Shown piece after piece: positions 26,430 through 38,218 of a stretch of DNA of 64,000 bases. The stretch lies in NCBI RefSeq assembly GCF_009938225.1, contig NZ_AP019657.1, positions 310,001 through 374,000 on the forward strand. The letters run 5' to 3'. Made by a program: the position numbers and the translations under genes. The stretch's first letter is position 1; every line of letters begins with the position of its first letter. This DNA is from Vibrio ponticus. GTDB taxonomy: Bacteria > Pseudomonadota > Gammaproteobacteria > Enterobacterales > Vibrionaceae. The notes beneath the pieces were generated by a model. That model was given only the letters and a program-made list of their open reading frames with translations, did no database searches and was not told the origin of the DNA.

Positions 26430-26542
26430 TCTCTCTTTGTGGCGAAAACTCATACTCAAGAACTAAATGAATCATTGTTAAAGTTGCTTTGAGAAGCTAT
26501 CTAGCGATAAGTATTAGCCGTTATTGATGATGTTCACTATTA

Positions 26543-26569
26543 AAACGCACTCCATAGAGTGCGTTTTTT
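26543..26569 (+). terminator. oxyR2 terminator
   Basis: AAACGCACTC / GAGTGCGTTT with a 4-base loop and six T. It is about 110 bases past the stop. Confidence 0.8.
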
Positions 26570-26599
26570 AGTATTAAATTCTGTTGGTGCAGTTTAACT

Positions 26600-26813
26600 T
26601 GTAAAATTTTACAGAAAAAAATTTTTGAAGCTTTCATGAAATAGTGAAATTTCACAGTGTGAATTTTACATTTGGCTATTTTCACACTGTTTGAAACTCG
26701 ATTTAAAAGCAATCACAAGCTTCTGATTTTTAATCTCAATTTTGACTGGTTAGACATTTAAACGTTCGTTTGATTTATTTTTACAGTCTAAATTTCACTG
26801 AAATTAAATTACG
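26600..26813. promoter_or_regulatory. Operator-rich region upstream of aceB
   Basis: Several palindromes stand in AT-rich DNA: TGTAAAATTTTACA (26600-26613), GTGAAATTTCAC (26644-26655), the overlapping TTCACAGTGTGAA (26651-26663), and an inverted pair CAGTGTGAA (26655-26663) / TTCACACTG (26681-26689). TGAAATTAAATTACG (26799-26813) matches 13 of 15 bases of the HexR site TGTAATTAAATTACA. HexR controls glyoxylate-shunt genes in several gammaproteobacteria. The regulators of the other sites are unknown. The remaining bases to 27087 show only the aceB ribosome site AAGGAAG. Confidence 0.55.
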
Positions 26814-27087
26814 TAACTCATTACATTTTTGTGCGCTAGGTAAGGGCTTTTATGCCCACCGCATAAAACTTCAAACTTCACTTCCCCTCTTTTTCTAGCA
26901 ATCCTCCTGATGTAAGTTAATTAAAGGCTCGGTAAGACTTATGTCTAGATTGATTCCCCCTCTTTTTTGAGAGAGTCTAGAGCCTAAGAGCACAATCAAA
27001 GTTGTCTGGTAAAGTCGGAAATATAAATAGAAATGTCGTCCATAAGTTACAAATGTAATTGCGACAACGGATTTAAAGGAAGAAATC

Positions 27088-28725
27088 ATGTTTGCTCAAA
27101 CGCCTGATAAAACAACATCGACCAAGGAAGCCCAAGATTCCTTATCTCAATTGCAAACGACGGGTGAGCTGTCACAAGAGCAGCAAGCCGTTTTCCCAAC
27201 AGAAGCGCAGACATTTTTAGCGCTGCTTTGTGAACGATTTGCCCCCCGTGTTGAAGAGTTACTCGTTGCACGTGAACAGAAACAGGCGAGCATTGATGCT
27301 GGCGAATTACCTGATTTCTTGCCAGAGACACAAGATATCCGTGAAGGCAGTTGGAAAATTTTAGGTATTCCATCTGACTTGCAAGATCGCCGCGTGGAGA
27401 TCACCGGTCCAACAGACAGAAAGATGGTGATTAATGCTTTAAACGCTAACGTTAAAGTGTTTATGGCTGACTTTGAAGATTCAATGTCTCCCGCGTGGGA
27501 CAAGGTATTGGATGGGCAAATTAACTTGCGTGATGCGGTACGAGGAACCATCAGTTATACCAATCCAGGTAACGGTAAACACTATGAACTGAAGCAAGAT
27601 CCTGCGGTACTGATTTGTCGTGTGCGTGGTCTTCACCTTAAAGAAAAACACGTGACGTTTAATCATCAGATCATTCCAGGCGCTTTGTTCGACTTCGCGC
27701 TTTATTTCTACAACAACTACCAAGCATTATTGAAGAAAGGCAGTGGTCCTTATTTTTACATTCCTAAATTGCAGTCTCATCATGAGGCGAAATGGTGGAG
27801 TGACGTGTTCCACTTTACTGAAGACTACTTTGGTCTCAATACCGGCACAATTAAAGCGACTGTTTTGATTGAAACCCTACCGGCGGTATTTGAGATGGAT
27901 GAAATTCTGTTCTCATTGAAAGAGCACATCGTCGGTCTGAATTGTGGACGCTGGGACTACATCTTTAGCTATATCAAAACATTGAAAAGACACCCAGATC
28001 GCGTGCTGCCGGATCGCCAAGTGGTGACTATGGATAAGCCTTTCCTCAATGCCTATTCGAGACTGCTGGTTAGAACTTGTCACAAGCGAGGTGCGTTTGC
28101 GATGGGCGGAATGGCGGCGTTCATTCCAGCTAAAGATCCAGTAGAGAACCAGCAGGTACTCGACAAAATTCATAACGATAAATCATTGGAAGCGAACAAC
28201 GGTCATGATGGCACTTGGGTTGCTCATCCAGGTCTTGCCGACACTGCCATGGATGTATTTAGCAAGGTTCTGGGTGAGCGAACCAATCAGTTAGATGTCA
28301 GTCGCGCCGATGATGCGCCGATTACAGCGGAACAATTGTTAGAAGCATGCACGGGTGAGCGAACTGAGCAGGGGATGCGTCACAATATCCGAGTGGCACT
28401 TCAGTACATTGAAGCGTGGATCTCCGGAAATGGCTGCGTACCAATCTACGGCTTGATGGAAGATGCCGCGACAGCAGAGATTTCTCGTGCTTCGATTTGG
28501 CAATGGATTCAACACGGCAAAGATCTTGATAACGGACAGGTCGTGACGAAAGCACTGTTTGAGCAATATCTCAGTGAAGAAATTGAAGTGGTGAAACAAG
28601 AAGTCGGTGAAGCGCGTTTCCAAGCAGGGCGCTTCGCAGAGGCGGCAGAGTTAATGTCGCAACTGACCACCAGTGATGAATTAACTAATTTCTTAACCAT
28701 TCCAGGTTATGACTATTTGGATTAG
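27088..28725 (+). CDS. aceB: Malate synthase A
   Basis: A protein of 545 residues that condenses glyoxylate and acetyl-CoA to malate in the glyoxylate shunt. The family length and core are present: TGPTDRKMVINALNANVKVFMADFEDS, RVRGLHLKEKHV, LNCGRWDYIFSYIKT, and the C-terminal GNGCVPIYGLMEDAATAEISR. ATG 27088 follows AAGGAAG at good spacing. The isocitrate lyase gene follows on the same strand after 120 bases with no terminator, so they form an aceBA operon. No aceK is seen here. Confidence 0.95.
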   Translation: MFAQTPDKTTSTKEAQDSLSQLQTTGELSQEQQAVFPTEAQTFLALLCERFAPRVEELLVAREQKQASIDAGELPDFLPETQDIREGSWKILGIPSDLQDRRVEITGPTDRKMVINALNANVKVFMADFEDSMSPAWDKVLDGQINLRDAVRGTISYTNPGNGKHYELKQDPAVLICRVRGLHLKEKHVTFNHQIIPGALFDFALYFYNNYQALLKKGSGPYFYIPKLQSHHEAKWWSDVFHFTEDYFGLNTGTIKATVLIETLPAVFEMDEILFSLKEHIVGLNCGRWDYIFSYIKTLKRHPDRVLPDRQVVTMDKPFLNAYSRLLVRTCHKRGAFAMGGMAAFIPAKDPVENQQVLDKIHNDKSLEANNGHDGTWVAHPGLADTAMDVFSKVLGERTNQLDVSRADDAPITAEQLLEACTGERTEQGMRHNIRVALQYIEAWISGNGCVPIYGLMEDAATAEISRASIWQWIQHGKDLDNGQVVTKALFEQYLSEEIEVVKQEVGEARFQAGRFAEAAELMSQLTTSDELTNFLTIPGYDYLD

Positions 28726-28845
28726 TTAAGAGGGTGATTACCTAATCAACAACCTACCTATAACGTGAAGGAATACTGGCGGAGAAGGATGTACCGCTAG
28801 CAAAGATAACAAAGCGCACTGCGCATAAATATGAGGGATAGACCA

Positions 28846-30153
28846 ATGACATTAACTCGACGCCAACAAATTGAAGCTCTAGAGAAAGACTGGGCAACGA
28901 ATCCACGCTGGAAAAATGTAAAACGTCCATACACTGCTGAAGAAGTGGTAGAGCTACGTGGCTCAATGGTGCCAGCTAACACCATCGCTCAACGTGGTGC
29001 CGATAAATTATGGTCACTGGTAAATGGTAGTGCGAAAAAAGGTTACGTAAACTGTCTTGGTGCACTAACGGGTGGTCAAGCGGTCCAACAAGCGAAAGCG
29101 GGTATTGAAGCTATTTACCTATCAGGCTGGCAGGTGGCTGCAGATAACAACACTGCGTCAACCATGTATCCAGACCAATCGCTATACCCTGTAGATTCAG
29201 TACCATCAGTGGTTAAGCGTATTAATAACTCATTCCGTCGTGCGGACCAAATTCAATGGGCAAATGGCAAGTCGCCAGAAGAAGGCGGCATCGATTACTT
29301 CCTGCCAATCGTGGCAGATGCAGAAGCCGGCTTTGGTGGTGTACTAAACGCTTACGAACTAATGAAGTCAATGATTGATGCCGGTGCGGCAGGCGTACAC
29401 TTTGAAGACCAACTAGCGTCAGTGAAAAAGTGTGGTCACATGGGCGGTAAGGTACTAGTTCCAACTCAAGAAGCGGTTCAAAAACTGGTTGCGGCTCGTC
29501 TAGCTGCTGACGTATCAGGCACGACAACGCTAGTGATTGCACGTACTGATGCAAATGCGGCTGACCTACTGACGTCAGACTGCGACGCTTACGATAAAGA
29601 CTTTATTGAAGGCGAGCGCACACAAGAAGGTTTCTACCGTGTACGTGCAGGTATTGACCAAGCAATCTCACGCGGTCTTGCTTACGCACCTTATGCAGAC
29701 TTGATCTGGTGTGAAACGGCGACGCCTTGTCTGGAAGAAGCGCGTAAGTTTGCAGAAGCGATTCACGCTGAGTACCCAGACCAACTACTGGCGTATAACT
29801 GCTCACCTTCTTTCAACTGGGAGAAGAACCTAGATGCAGAAACCATCGCGAAATTCCAGCAAGAACTGGCGAACATGGGCTACAAGTACCAGTTCATCAC
29901 GCTAGCGGGTATCCACAACATGTGGTTCAACATGTTTGAATTGGCACATGCTTACGCACAAGGCGAAGGTATGCGTCACTACGTTGAGAAAGTTCAACGT
30001 CCAGAATTCGAGGCAGCTGAGAAAGGTTATACTTTCGTTGCTCACCAACAAGAGGTGGGTACTGGTTACTTCGATAAGATGACGAACACCATCCAAGGTG
30101 GTAACTCATCGGTTACGGCTCTAACTGGTTCTACTGAAGAAGACCAGTTCTAG
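28846..30153 (+). CDS. aceA: Isocitrate lyase
   Basis: A protein of 435 residues, close to E. coli AceA. It splits isocitrate to glyoxylate and succinate. The catalytic loop [13 protein letters not shown] holds the active-site cysteine, and other signatures are [18 protein letters not shown] and [15 protein letters not shown] 28846 is chosen because GAGGG lies 8 bases upstream; an in-frame ATG at 28831 overlaps that site. Second gene of the aceBA operon. A long hairpin and then a strong terminator follow. Confidence 0.95.
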   Translation: MTLTRRQQIEALEKDWATNPRWKNVKRPYTAEEVVELRGSMVPANTIAQRGADKLWSLVNGSAKKGYVNCLGALTGGQAVQQAKAGIEAIYLSGWQVAADNNTASTMYPDQSLYPVDSVPSVVKRINNSFRRADQIQWANGKSPEEGGIDYFLPIVADAEAGFGGVLNAYELMKSMIDAGAAGVHFEDQLASVKKCGHMGGKVLVPTQEAVQKLVAARLAADVSGTTTLVIARTDANAADLLTSDCDAYDKDFIEGERTQEGFYRVRAGIDQAISRGLAYAPYADLIWCETATPCLEEARKFAEAIHAEYPDQLLAYNCSPSFNWEKNLDAETIAKFQQELANMGYKYQFITLAGIHNMWFNMFELAHAYAQGEGMRHYVEKVQRPEFEAAEKGYTFVAHQQEVGTGYFDKMTNTIQGGNSSVTALTGSTEEDQF

Positions 30154-30156
30154 TCA

Positions 30157-30224
30157 AAGTAGTTGTTGCGGTTAAGTGATTGCTCGAGTCGGACGTACGC
30201 AGTCACTTAACAATGCAACTACTT
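30157..30224 (+). ncRNA. Long imperfect hairpin just after aceA
   Basis: Starts 3 bases past the stop. Arms: AAGTAGTTG / CAACTACTT, an internal loop, then GTTAAGTGA / TCACTTAAC, a mismatch and TGC / GCA. No T run. It could stabilise the transcript 3' end or be the remnant of a small repeat; no function is known. Confidence 0.4.
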
Positions 30225-30309
30225 CATTTCTGTTCCTATTTACACCCCTAGGAATATACCCAGTAATGTGGGTAGACACATTTTTTAGGCATAAATTTTG
30301 ATGTTCTTT

Positions 30310-30334
30310 GAGCGGCTCGGGCCGCTCTTTTTTT
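30310..30334 (+). terminator. aceBA terminator
   Basis: GAGCGGC / GCCGCTC with a 4-base loop and seven T. Confidence 0.9.
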
Positions 30335-30369
30335 GTTTATACGGTAGTTAAAGCGAAATTTATTAACGC

Positions 30370-30813
30370 TTAATCTTCGATTTCTTCCGGTTCTACTTCT
30401 TCTTGCAGTTCCAACAAATTGATGGCGATTGCGACAAAATCACTGTTGGTCATAATGCCAACTAAGCGACCTTTATCGACAATAGGCAAGCAACCCACTT
30501 TATGTTTTTGCATATAGATAGCGGTTTCTTTTAACCCCGCTTTCGGGCTGACGCTCATGACATTGGTGCGCATCACTTCGTACAGTGGGGTGCTTAAAGT
30601 GAACGACTGTTCATCGGTCTCTTTTTGTAAGCTAGAGTCCTGGGCAGCCAGTACGTCACGTTGAGTAATGATGCCGAGTAAGTGTCTATCACTATCAACG
30701 ATTGGGATGTGTCGGATACCTAACGCTTCCATGGTGTGTTTGGCGTCGGAAAGGAGATGAGAGCGTAACAAGGTGTGCGGGTTACGGGTCATCATGTCTT
30801 CGACTTTTATCAT
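30370..30813 (-). CDS. CBS-domain pair protein
   Basis: A protein of 147 residues made almost entirely of two CBS motifs, about residues 7-56 (MMTRNPHTLL, GIITQRDVLA) and 80-133 (VMRTNVMSVSPKAG, GIMTNSDFVAIA). Such pairs bind adenine nucleotides and act as energy or ligand sensors. No partner domain is fused, so the target is unknown. An acidic tail (EEVEPEEIED) closes the protein. AAGGAGGTTACC before ATG 30813 is a very strong ribosome site. Monocistronic. Confidence 0.88.
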   Translation of the reverse strand: MIKVEDMMTRNPHTLLRSHLLSDAKHTMEALGIRHIPIVDSDRHLLGIITQRDVLAAQDSSLQKETDEQSFTLSTPLYEVMRTNVMSVSPKAGLKETAIYMQKHKVGCLPIVDKGRLVGIMTNSDFVAIAINLLELQEEVEPEEIED

Positions 30814-31009
30814 GGTAACCTCCTTGGTTTTCTTGCGCAGATTGTTACCGCGTGAATGCAGGTAATTTGTTTAAACTCTGTACTAATTACTATAGGAGTA
30901 AATGGGGGAAGGTTTTGGGAGCTGAGCCGAGATTCTTAGTAAATTATCCTTAAAATTGGTAAGGAATTTTATCCACTGAGAGGTTGGGTTGAAATTGCCG
31001 TTAAAGTGA

Positions 31010-31033
31010 GGCGCTCACAACGGTGAGCGCCTA
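31010..31033 (-). terminator. Hairpin after the chemoreceptor gene
   Basis: AGGCGCTCA / TGAGCGCCT with a 6-base loop, 12 bases past the stop. T tail weak. Confidence 0.6.
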
Positions 31034-31044
31034 GATAAAATGGT

Positions 31045-32985
31045 TTAAAGTTTAAAGAAGTTGAGTAAATGTTTCTGCTGCGCCGCGAGAGTCGAAAGCT
31101 CTTCGCTTGCCTTCTGGCTTTCTTGCACCCCAGTCACATTCTGGTTAACGATTTCAAAGGTTAAGCTAACGTTCTGTGAGATATCTTGTGTGACACTCGA
31201 CTGCTCTTCTGAAGCGGTCGCGACATGGGTATTCATATCGGAAATTTGTGTAACAGAATCCGCGATCGCAACAAACGACTCTCCCAGTTGCTGACTGAGC
31301 GAGCGCGAGTCTTCAGCCAGCATCACATTAGCAGACATAAACTTATTTGCTTCTTCCGCTTGAGCTTGTAGGCGCGAGATAATCTCTTGAATATCAACGG
31401 TCGATTGCTGAGTTTTTGCCGCCAACGAGCGTACTTCATCGGCGACGACTGCAAAGCCACGCCCTTGTTCACCCGCGCGCGCTGCTTCAATCGCTGCATT
31501 CAATGCGAGTAGGTTCGTTTGCTCGGAAATGGTGTTGATCACTTCAACCACGGTACCAATTTCAATTGAGTAATCACGCAGTTGGTTGACGATATTGGTC
31601 GTTTCTTCGATTGAGTGCTCGACTTTGCGTGACAGTTCCTCCGATGAGCGCAGTGCGGTTTGTCCGGTGACCACATTCTCTGTTGCACCAGAAGCGGCTT
31701 GCTCGGCAGAAGAGGCATTGTGGCTCACTTCGCTGGCGGTACTGGAAAGCTCATTGATAGCAGTAGCAATTTGCTCAATTTGACTCAGCTCTTGCTGGGC
31801 GTTGTTCTCGGTTTGCGTCATCACTGCCGCCAATTCGACAGAGGCGGATGAGACACTGTCAGAAATCGAATGAAACCCTTCAATAATACGGCGTAGTTCA
31901 GCGCGCATTTCGAGAATATTGGCGTAAATACCACTTTCTTTACCCGTGATTGCAATCTCGCTTGAGAGATCCCCTTTTGATACTTGTTGCACCAATTGTT
32001 GGATATCACTCGGCTCGCCACCGACGACACGATTGATATTGCGGAAAATAAAAATCGCCACACCAAGCGCGATCACAATGGCAACCGTTGATAACCAAAG
32101 AATAATACTTTGAGCGCTATTGAGCTGTTCAACCATGTTAGGACCCACGGTATCTTGCTCTTGCTTCGCAGACAGTTTGATATTTTCAATCGACTGGGCG
32201 GCTTGGGCACCAATCACATCCAATTTTTGGGTAATGACCTGATTGCGTTTAGAGATTGTGGCAACGATATCGTTGAACGCTTGTTCGTAGGCAATAAAAG
32301 CAGTGCGGTAAGAGGCGAATTGTGCGCGTTGCTGAGAAGTCTGTAAAAAGGATTTTAGTGCTTGAGCGCGTAACTTGATGTGAGCAAACTCTTGCTGTGT
32401 TGCTTGAGCATCGCTGTCGCTATTATTGACTAGGTACTTAATGGCATTGATCCGGGCGGTCAATACACTTTCTTGTAGTTCACTGGTGTAAAGCGCTTGT
32501 TCGATATCACCAGCTTGGTGCGCTGCGCTCATCATGGAAGATAAAACTTCACGCATGGTCATGCCATTTGGATCGAGCTGTTGGTTCACCAACGCATTAC
32601 GGTGTTTGATTAGTTCAACAACTTGCTCAAAGGCACTCTGATAGTCGCGAATTTGCTGCCTTAGGGCATTGAATTCACGGTTGTGAGCATCACTCAGTTC
32701 GAGGTGGGTGATTTGTTCAACTAATGATGCGGTTGACTCAATACGACTATGGAAGGTGTCTAAGTCATTGCTGTGTTGATCTTTTATGTATTTATTGACG
32801 GCTAAGCGGGCGTCAAGCAGGTTAGCTTGAATCTGCCCACTGTTCACACTAGCTCGAGCTAGGTTACGATAGGTATTAAACCCTTGGTCAGTCTCACTGA
32901 AGCGAAATATAGAAATAGCACTAGTCACGAGAAGCAATAGTATGATGCATCCAAAACCATACGTAAGTTGCTGCTTTAATGTCAT
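31045..32985 (-). CDS. Methyl-accepting chemotaxis protein
   Basis: A chemoreceptor of 646 residues. First membrane span about 10-27, a periplasmic all-helical sensor of about 250 residues, second span about 292-312, a HAMP linker, and the signalling hairpin with [19 protein letters not shown] then [15 protein letters not shown]. The size and pattern of the sensor suggest a helical bimodular (HBM) domain, a type that binds small organic acids or amines in other receptors; the ligand here is unknown. No C-terminal CheR-binding pentapeptide. Monocistronic. The 284 bases upstream are AT-rich with nothing identifiable. Confidence 0.92.
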   Translation of the reverse strand: MTLKQQLTYGFGCIILLLLVTSAISIFRFSETDQGFNTYRNLARASVNSGQIQANLLDARLAVNKYIKDQHSNDLDTFHSRIESTASLVEQITHLELSDAHNREFNALRQQIRDYQSAFEQVVELIKHRNALVNQQLDPNGMTMREVLSSMMSAAHQAGDIEQALYTSELQESVLTARINAIKYLVNNSDSDAQATQQEFAHIKLRAQALKSFLQTSQQRAQFASYRTAFIAYEQAFNDIVATISKRNQVITQKLDVIGAQAAQSIENIKLSAKQEQDTVGPNMVEQLNSAQSIILWLSTVAIVIALGVAIFIFRNINRVVGGEPSDIQQLVQQVSKGDLSSEIAITGKESGIYANILEMRAELRRIIEGFHSISDSVSSASVELAAVMTQTENNAQQELSQIEQIATAINELSSTASEVSHNASSAEQAASGATENVVTGQTALRSSEELSRKVEHSIEETTNIVNQLRDYSIEIGTVVEVINTISEQTNLLALNAAIEAARAGEQGRGFAVVADEVRSLAAKTQQSTVDIQEIISRLQAQAEEANKFMSANVMLAEDSRSLSQQLGESFVAIADSVTQISDMNTHVATASEEQSSVTQDISQNVSLTFEIVNQNVTGVQESQKASEELSTLAAQQKHLLNFFKL

Positions 32986-33269
32986 ATTGATTATCCACCT
33001 TTAATAACATGATTGGTTACTGAGTATTTGTTTTTTTTATCGTTATTATTATTTTTATTAATAGTGGTAATAGTTTGTTACAAATAGGGTGGAAGTACCA
33101 CGGTTTTCCGGTTTTATTTTCGCTGGTTTGACCAAAGTGCAAATTTTTATCTTCAGATCAAATTTGATTACAACATCTATTCTTGCTATTGCGCTTGGGC
33201 GACATATACTAGTCGGCTGCGAAAAGCTTCGTGACACCTATTGTTAACTCGACTTAAGACACCAAAGAC

Positions 33270-34322
33270 ATGCAAGTATCTGATTTCCATTTCGACCTTC
33301 CTGATGAATTGATCGCACGTTACCCACAACCGGAACGTACTGCGAGTCGCTTACTCCAACTTGACGGTAACAGCGGTGCATTGGTGGATGGTACATTTAC
33401 CGATGTTTTGAACCATATTGAGTCGGGCGATCTTGTGGTATTCAACAATACTCGCGTGATCCCAGCGCGTATGTTTGGTCGCAAAGAGTCAGGCGGTAAA
33501 CTAGAAGTGTTGGTCGAGCGCATGCTAGATGAGAAGAGCATCCTTGCTCATGTTCGCTGCTCAAAATCGCCAAAGCCGGGTTCTACTATTCTACTCGGTG
33601 AGAACGATGAGTTTTCGGCACAGATGGTAGCTCGTCACGATGCACTATTCGAATTGAAATTTAATGCTGAGCAAACCGTTCTAGAGATTCTAGAGCAGAT
33701 TGGTCACATGCCACTGCCGCCATACATCGATCGTCCTGATGAAGATGCGGATAAAGAGCGCTACCAAACGGTTTATAACCAAAAACCAGGTGCGGTTGCC
33801 GCTCCAACGGCAGGCTTACACTTTGATGAAGTGTTACTAGAAAAAATTAAAGCGAAGGGTGCTGAACTGGCATACGTGACGCTGCATGTGGGTGCGGGTA
33901 CTTTCCAACCAGTGAAAGTCGACAATATCCATGATCACCACATGCACGCTGAATACGTTGAAGTGACACAAGACGTGGTTGACGCGATTAACGCGACTAA
34001 AGCACGCGGTGGTCGAGTGATTGCGGTGGGTACAACGTCAGTACGCTCTCTAGAAAGTGCTGCGCAAGACGCCGTGAAAAAAGGCACTGAACTCGTACCA
34101 TTTTTCGGTGATACCGAAATTTTCATTTTCCCAGGTTATGAATACCAGCTGGTGGACTGCTTGATCACTAACTTCCACCTGCCAGAATCTACGCTCATCA
34201 TGCTTGTGAGTGCGTTTGCTGGTTATGAGAACACGATGAATGCGTACAAGCATGCGGTAGAGAATAATTACCGCTTCTTCTCATACGGTGATTCTATGTT
34301 TATTAAGAAAAAGACAAGCTAA
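33270..34322 (+). CDS. queA: S-adenosylmethionine:tRNA ribosyltransferase-isomerase (QueA)
   Basis: A protein of 350 residues, normal length. It moves the ribosyl part of AdoMet to preQ1 in tRNA, forming epoxyqueuosine. It begins with [24 protein letters not shown] and has [29 protein letters not shown] and [19 protein letters not shown]. Start ATG 33270. Its partner tgt lies 350 bases downstream; the usual queA-tgt-yajC-secDF order is kept, but the gap holds a hairpin and a repeat element, so transcription may restart before tgt. Confidence 0.95.
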   Translation: MQVSDFHFDLPDELIARYPQPERTASRLLQLDGNSGALVDGTFTDVLNHIESGDLVVFNNTRVIPARMFGRKESGGKLEVLVERMLDEKSILAHVRCSKSPKPGSTILLGENDEFSAQMVARHDALFELKFNAEQTVLEILEQIGHMPLPPYIDRPDEDADKERYQTVYNQKPGAVAAPTAGLHFDEVLLEKIKAKGAELAYVTLHVGAGTFQPVKVDNIHDHHMHAEYVEVTQDVVDAINATKARGGRVIAVGTTSVRSLESAAQDAVKKGTELVPFFGDTEIFIFPGYEYQLVDCLITNFHLPESTLIMLVSAFAGYENTMNAYKHAVENNYRFFSYGDSMFIKKKTS

Positions 34323-34334
34323 CGTTACTTTGCA

Positions 34335-34357
34335 CATCAACCTGCTATCAGGTTGAT
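34335..34357 (+). terminator. Hairpin after queA
   Basis: ATCAACCTG / CAGGTTGAT with a 4-base loop, starting 13 bases past queA. No T run, so termination would be weak. Confidence 0.4.
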
Positions 34358-34378
34358 TGAAGCAGATAAAAGTAAAAC

Positions 34379-34529
34379 AGAGATTTCTGACATCTCGTTG
34401 CTCGATTCAGGAATGACAAAAGCGTTATTTATAGTGGGTGGCAGCATATAATGTTGCCGTCACTCAGAGTGAAATAATCTCAAACTTTGTCATTCCCTAG
34501 AGTGAGGAACGAACAAGTAGGGAATCTCT
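34379..34529. repeat. MITE-like or REP-like palindromic element, about 150 bases
   Basis: The two ends are imperfect inverted copies of about 42 bases: AGAGATT...GGAATGACAAA at the left, and its complement TTTGTCATTCC...AATCTCT at the right. Between them is a smaller palindrome (GGCAGCATATAATGTTGCC). The whole could fold into one long hairpin. No coding capacity. The sequence style is common in Vibrio intergenic repeats, but copy number cannot be tested here. Confidence 0.55.
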
Positions 34530-34570
34530 TTGTCTTAAAAGTTTACGAGTGCTAGCAGTAGGCTAGGGGT

Positions 34571-35808
<1,238 letters not shown>

Positions 35809-35816
35809 ACAAATTT

Positions 35817-35846
35817 AAGCCTTAGGTTTCGCCTAAGGCTTTTATT
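35817..35846 (+). terminator. tgt terminator
   Basis: AAGCCTTAGG / CCTAAGGCTT with a 5-base loop and TTTATT, 9 bases after the stop. Confidence 0.85.
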
Positions 35847-36000
35847 AATGGCTGGTCTGTAAAGTAACAACCAGCCTAACAAATGAGCAAAAGCTCGATA
35901 TTTTTGAGAGTGCGATCTCTAATAGCGATCAGCACGCTTGAATATAACCAGCCAAAGCCCAATTTGTTGGATAATCAAAAATATAATAGAGGATATTTTC

Positions 36001-36327
36001 ATGTTTATTTCTCAGGCTCACGCAGCAGCAGAAGCACCAGCAGGTGGCGGTTTCGAAATGATTATCATGCTAGCGATGTTCGCGGTGATCTTCTACTTCA
36101 TGATCTACCGTCCACAAGCTAAGCGCGTTAAGGAACACAAAACCCTAATGTCTTCGATGGGCAAAGGTGATGAAGTACTAACTAACGGTGGTCTAGTGGG
36201 TAAAATCACGAAAATCGCTGAAGACAACGACTACATCACTATCGAGCTAAACGCGAACAACGAAGTTGTTATCAAGAAAGACTTCGTATCAGCAGTGCTA
36301 CCAAAGGGTACACTGAAATCTCTATAG
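36001..36327 (+). CDS. yajC: Sec translocon accessory subunit YajC
   Basis: A small inner-membrane protein of 108 residues, one span at about 19-37 (FEMIIMLAMFAVIFYFMIY) followed by RPQAKRVKEHK and a cytoplasmic domain. It belongs to the SecDF-YajC subcomplex that assists protein export. ATG 36001 is chosen with GAGG 9 bases upstream; the frame is open from 35938 but those residues are not conserved. Only 20 bases separate it from secD, so they form one operon. Confidence 0.95.
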   Translation: MFISQAHAAAEAPAGGGFEMIIMLAMFAVIFYFMIYRPQAKRVKEHKTLMSSMGKGDEVLTNGGLVGKITKIAEDNDYITIELNANNEVVIKKDFVSAVLPKGTLKSL

Positions 36328-36347
36328 ACAGCTAAAGGATCCTCGCT

Positions 36348-38204
36348 GTGCTAAACCGTTATCCGTTATGGAAGTACTTGATGGTGATGTTTACCATCGC
36401 TATCGCTGCATTGTATGCACTTCCTAATATCTACGGTGAAGATCCGGCAATTCAAGTTACAGGGGCGCGTGGCGCCTCTGTAGATATGGCTACGCTGGAT
36501 TCTGTCACTCAAGCTCTTGATAAACAGAGCCTCTCATTTAAATCCATTGCTTTAGAGAATGGATCGATTCTTGTTCGTTTCAACGACACCGATACCCAAA
36601 TCAGTGCGCGCGACATTATTAGTGAAGCCCTCGATAAAGATACTATTGTGGCGCTTAACCTTGCTCCGGCAACACCAACTTGGCTCGAAGCAATTGGTGC
36701 TTCACCAATGAAACTAGGTCTTGACCTACGTGGTGGTGTTCACTTCTTAATGGAAGTGGATATGGACGCGGCAATGGAAAAACTGGTCGGTCAGCAAGAA
36801 GAAGCTTTCCGTAGTGAACTACGTGAAGATAAGATCCGTTATCGTGCAATTCGCCCATCAGGTAAAGACGCTGTAGAAGTGCTACTTCGTAATGAAGAGC
36901 AGTTAGCAGAAGCGAAAGCCCTGTTGGAGAAGAACCATCCTGATATGGTGTTTACGGATTCAGACGCAAATAGTCGTTTCTCTTTGATCGCTTCGTTCAC
37001 TGAGCAGCGTCTAACTGAAATTCGTAACTATGCCGTTGAACAGAACATTACCATTCTTCGTAACCGCGTAAACGAACTCGGTGTTGCTGAACCATTGGTT
37101 CAACGCCAAGGTGCTAGCCGTATTGTGGTTGAGCTACCGGGTGTACAAGACACTGCGCGTGCAAAAGAGATCCTTGGTGCTACTGCAACGCTAGAGTTCC
37201 GTGAAGTGGACTCAAAAGCTGATCTTGCAGCTGCGGCTAATGGTCGTGCACCAGCAGGCTCTGAAATCAAGTTCGATACTGACGGTCGTCCCGTTGTTCT
37301 GAAAAAACGTGTCATTCTAAGCGGTGCGAGCATCACAGATGCAAGCTCAAGTGTCGATGAGTACGGTCGCCCACAAGTTAACATCACGCTAGATAGCGAA
37401 GGTGGTAACAAGATGTCGGCATTCTCGAAAAAGAATATCGGTCAGCTAATGGCAACGGTATTTGCTGAATACAAAGACAGCGGTCGTAAGACAGCTGAAG
37501 GCAAAGTTATCCTGTCTAAGCACGAAGAAGTGATTAACCAAGCGACGATTCAATCGGCACTTGGTCGTAACTTCCGTATCACTGGTATTGATTCAGCAGC
37601 AGAAGCGCACAACTTAGCGTTACTACTTCGTGCTGGTGCCCTAATTGCGCCAATCTCGATTGTTGAAGAGCGTACGATTGGTCCATCAATGGGTCAACAA
37701 AACATTGATATGGGTATCCAAGCGTGTATTTGGGGTATGGTGGCAGTAATGCTGTTTACCGTAGTCTACTACCGTAAGTTTGGTCTGATTGCTAACTTGG
37801 CATTGATGTCTAACCTCGTACTGATCATTGGTATTATGTCGATGATTCCAGGGGCGACAATGACGCTACCAGGCATTGCTGGTATTGTTCTAACGGTCGG
37901 TATGGCGGTCGATGCCAATGTACTGATCTTTGAGCGGATACGTGAAGAGTTGCTTGAAGGTCGCTCGCCGCAACAAGCAATCCACCAAGGTTATGCTAAC
38001 GCGTTTAGTACCATTGCCGATGCCAACATCACTACACTAATGACAGCGATTATTCTGTTTGCGGTAGGTACAGGTGCGGTTAAAGGTTTCGCTGTTACAT
38101 TATCAATTGGTATTTTGACCTCAATGTTTACCGCTATTATTGGTACCCGCTGTGTGGTTAACCTACTGTATGGTGGCAAACGCATTGATAAATTGTCGAT
38201 CTAA
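36348..38204 (+). CDS. secD: Protein translocase subunit SecD
   Basis: A protein of 618 residues. One N-terminal span, a large periplasmic domain with the SecD signature [18 protein letters not shown], and five C-terminal spans with the [29 protein letters not shown] motif of RND-like transporters. It uses the proton or sodium gradient to help pull secreted proteins into the periplasm. Start is GTG 36348 with AAAGGA upstream. secF follows after 14 bases. In vibrios some SecDF run on sodium; that cannot be decided here. Confidence 0.96.
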   Translation: MLNRYPLWKYLMVMFTIAIAALYALPNIYGEDPAIQVTGARGASVDMATLDSVTQALDKQSLSFKSIALENGSILVRFNDTDTQISARDIISEALDKDTIVALNLAPATPTWLEAIGASPMKLGLDLRGGVHFLMEVDMDAAMEKLVGQQEEAFRSELREDKIRYRAIRPSGKDAVEVLLRNEEQLAEAKALLEKNHPDMVFTDSDANSRFSLIASFTEQRLTEIRNYAVEQNITILRNRVNELGVAEPLVQRQGASRIVVELPGVQDTARAKEILGATATLEFREVDSKADLAAAANGRAPAGSEIKFDTDGRPVVLKKRVILSGASITDASSSVDEYGRPQVNITLDSEGGNKMSAFSKKNIGQLMATVFAEYKDSGRKTAEGKVILSKHEEVINQATIQSALGRNFRITGIDSAAEAHNLALLLRAGALIAPISIVEERTIGPSMGQQNIDMGIQACIWGMVAVMLFTVVYYRKFGLIANLALMSNLVLIIGIMSMIPGATMTLPGIAGIVLTVGMAVDANVLIFERIREELLEGRSPQQAIHQGYANAFSTIADANITTLMTAIILFAVGTGAVKGFAVTLSIGILTSMFTAIIGTRCVVNLLYGGKRIDKLSI

Positions 38205-38218
38205 GGCTAGGAATTAAT

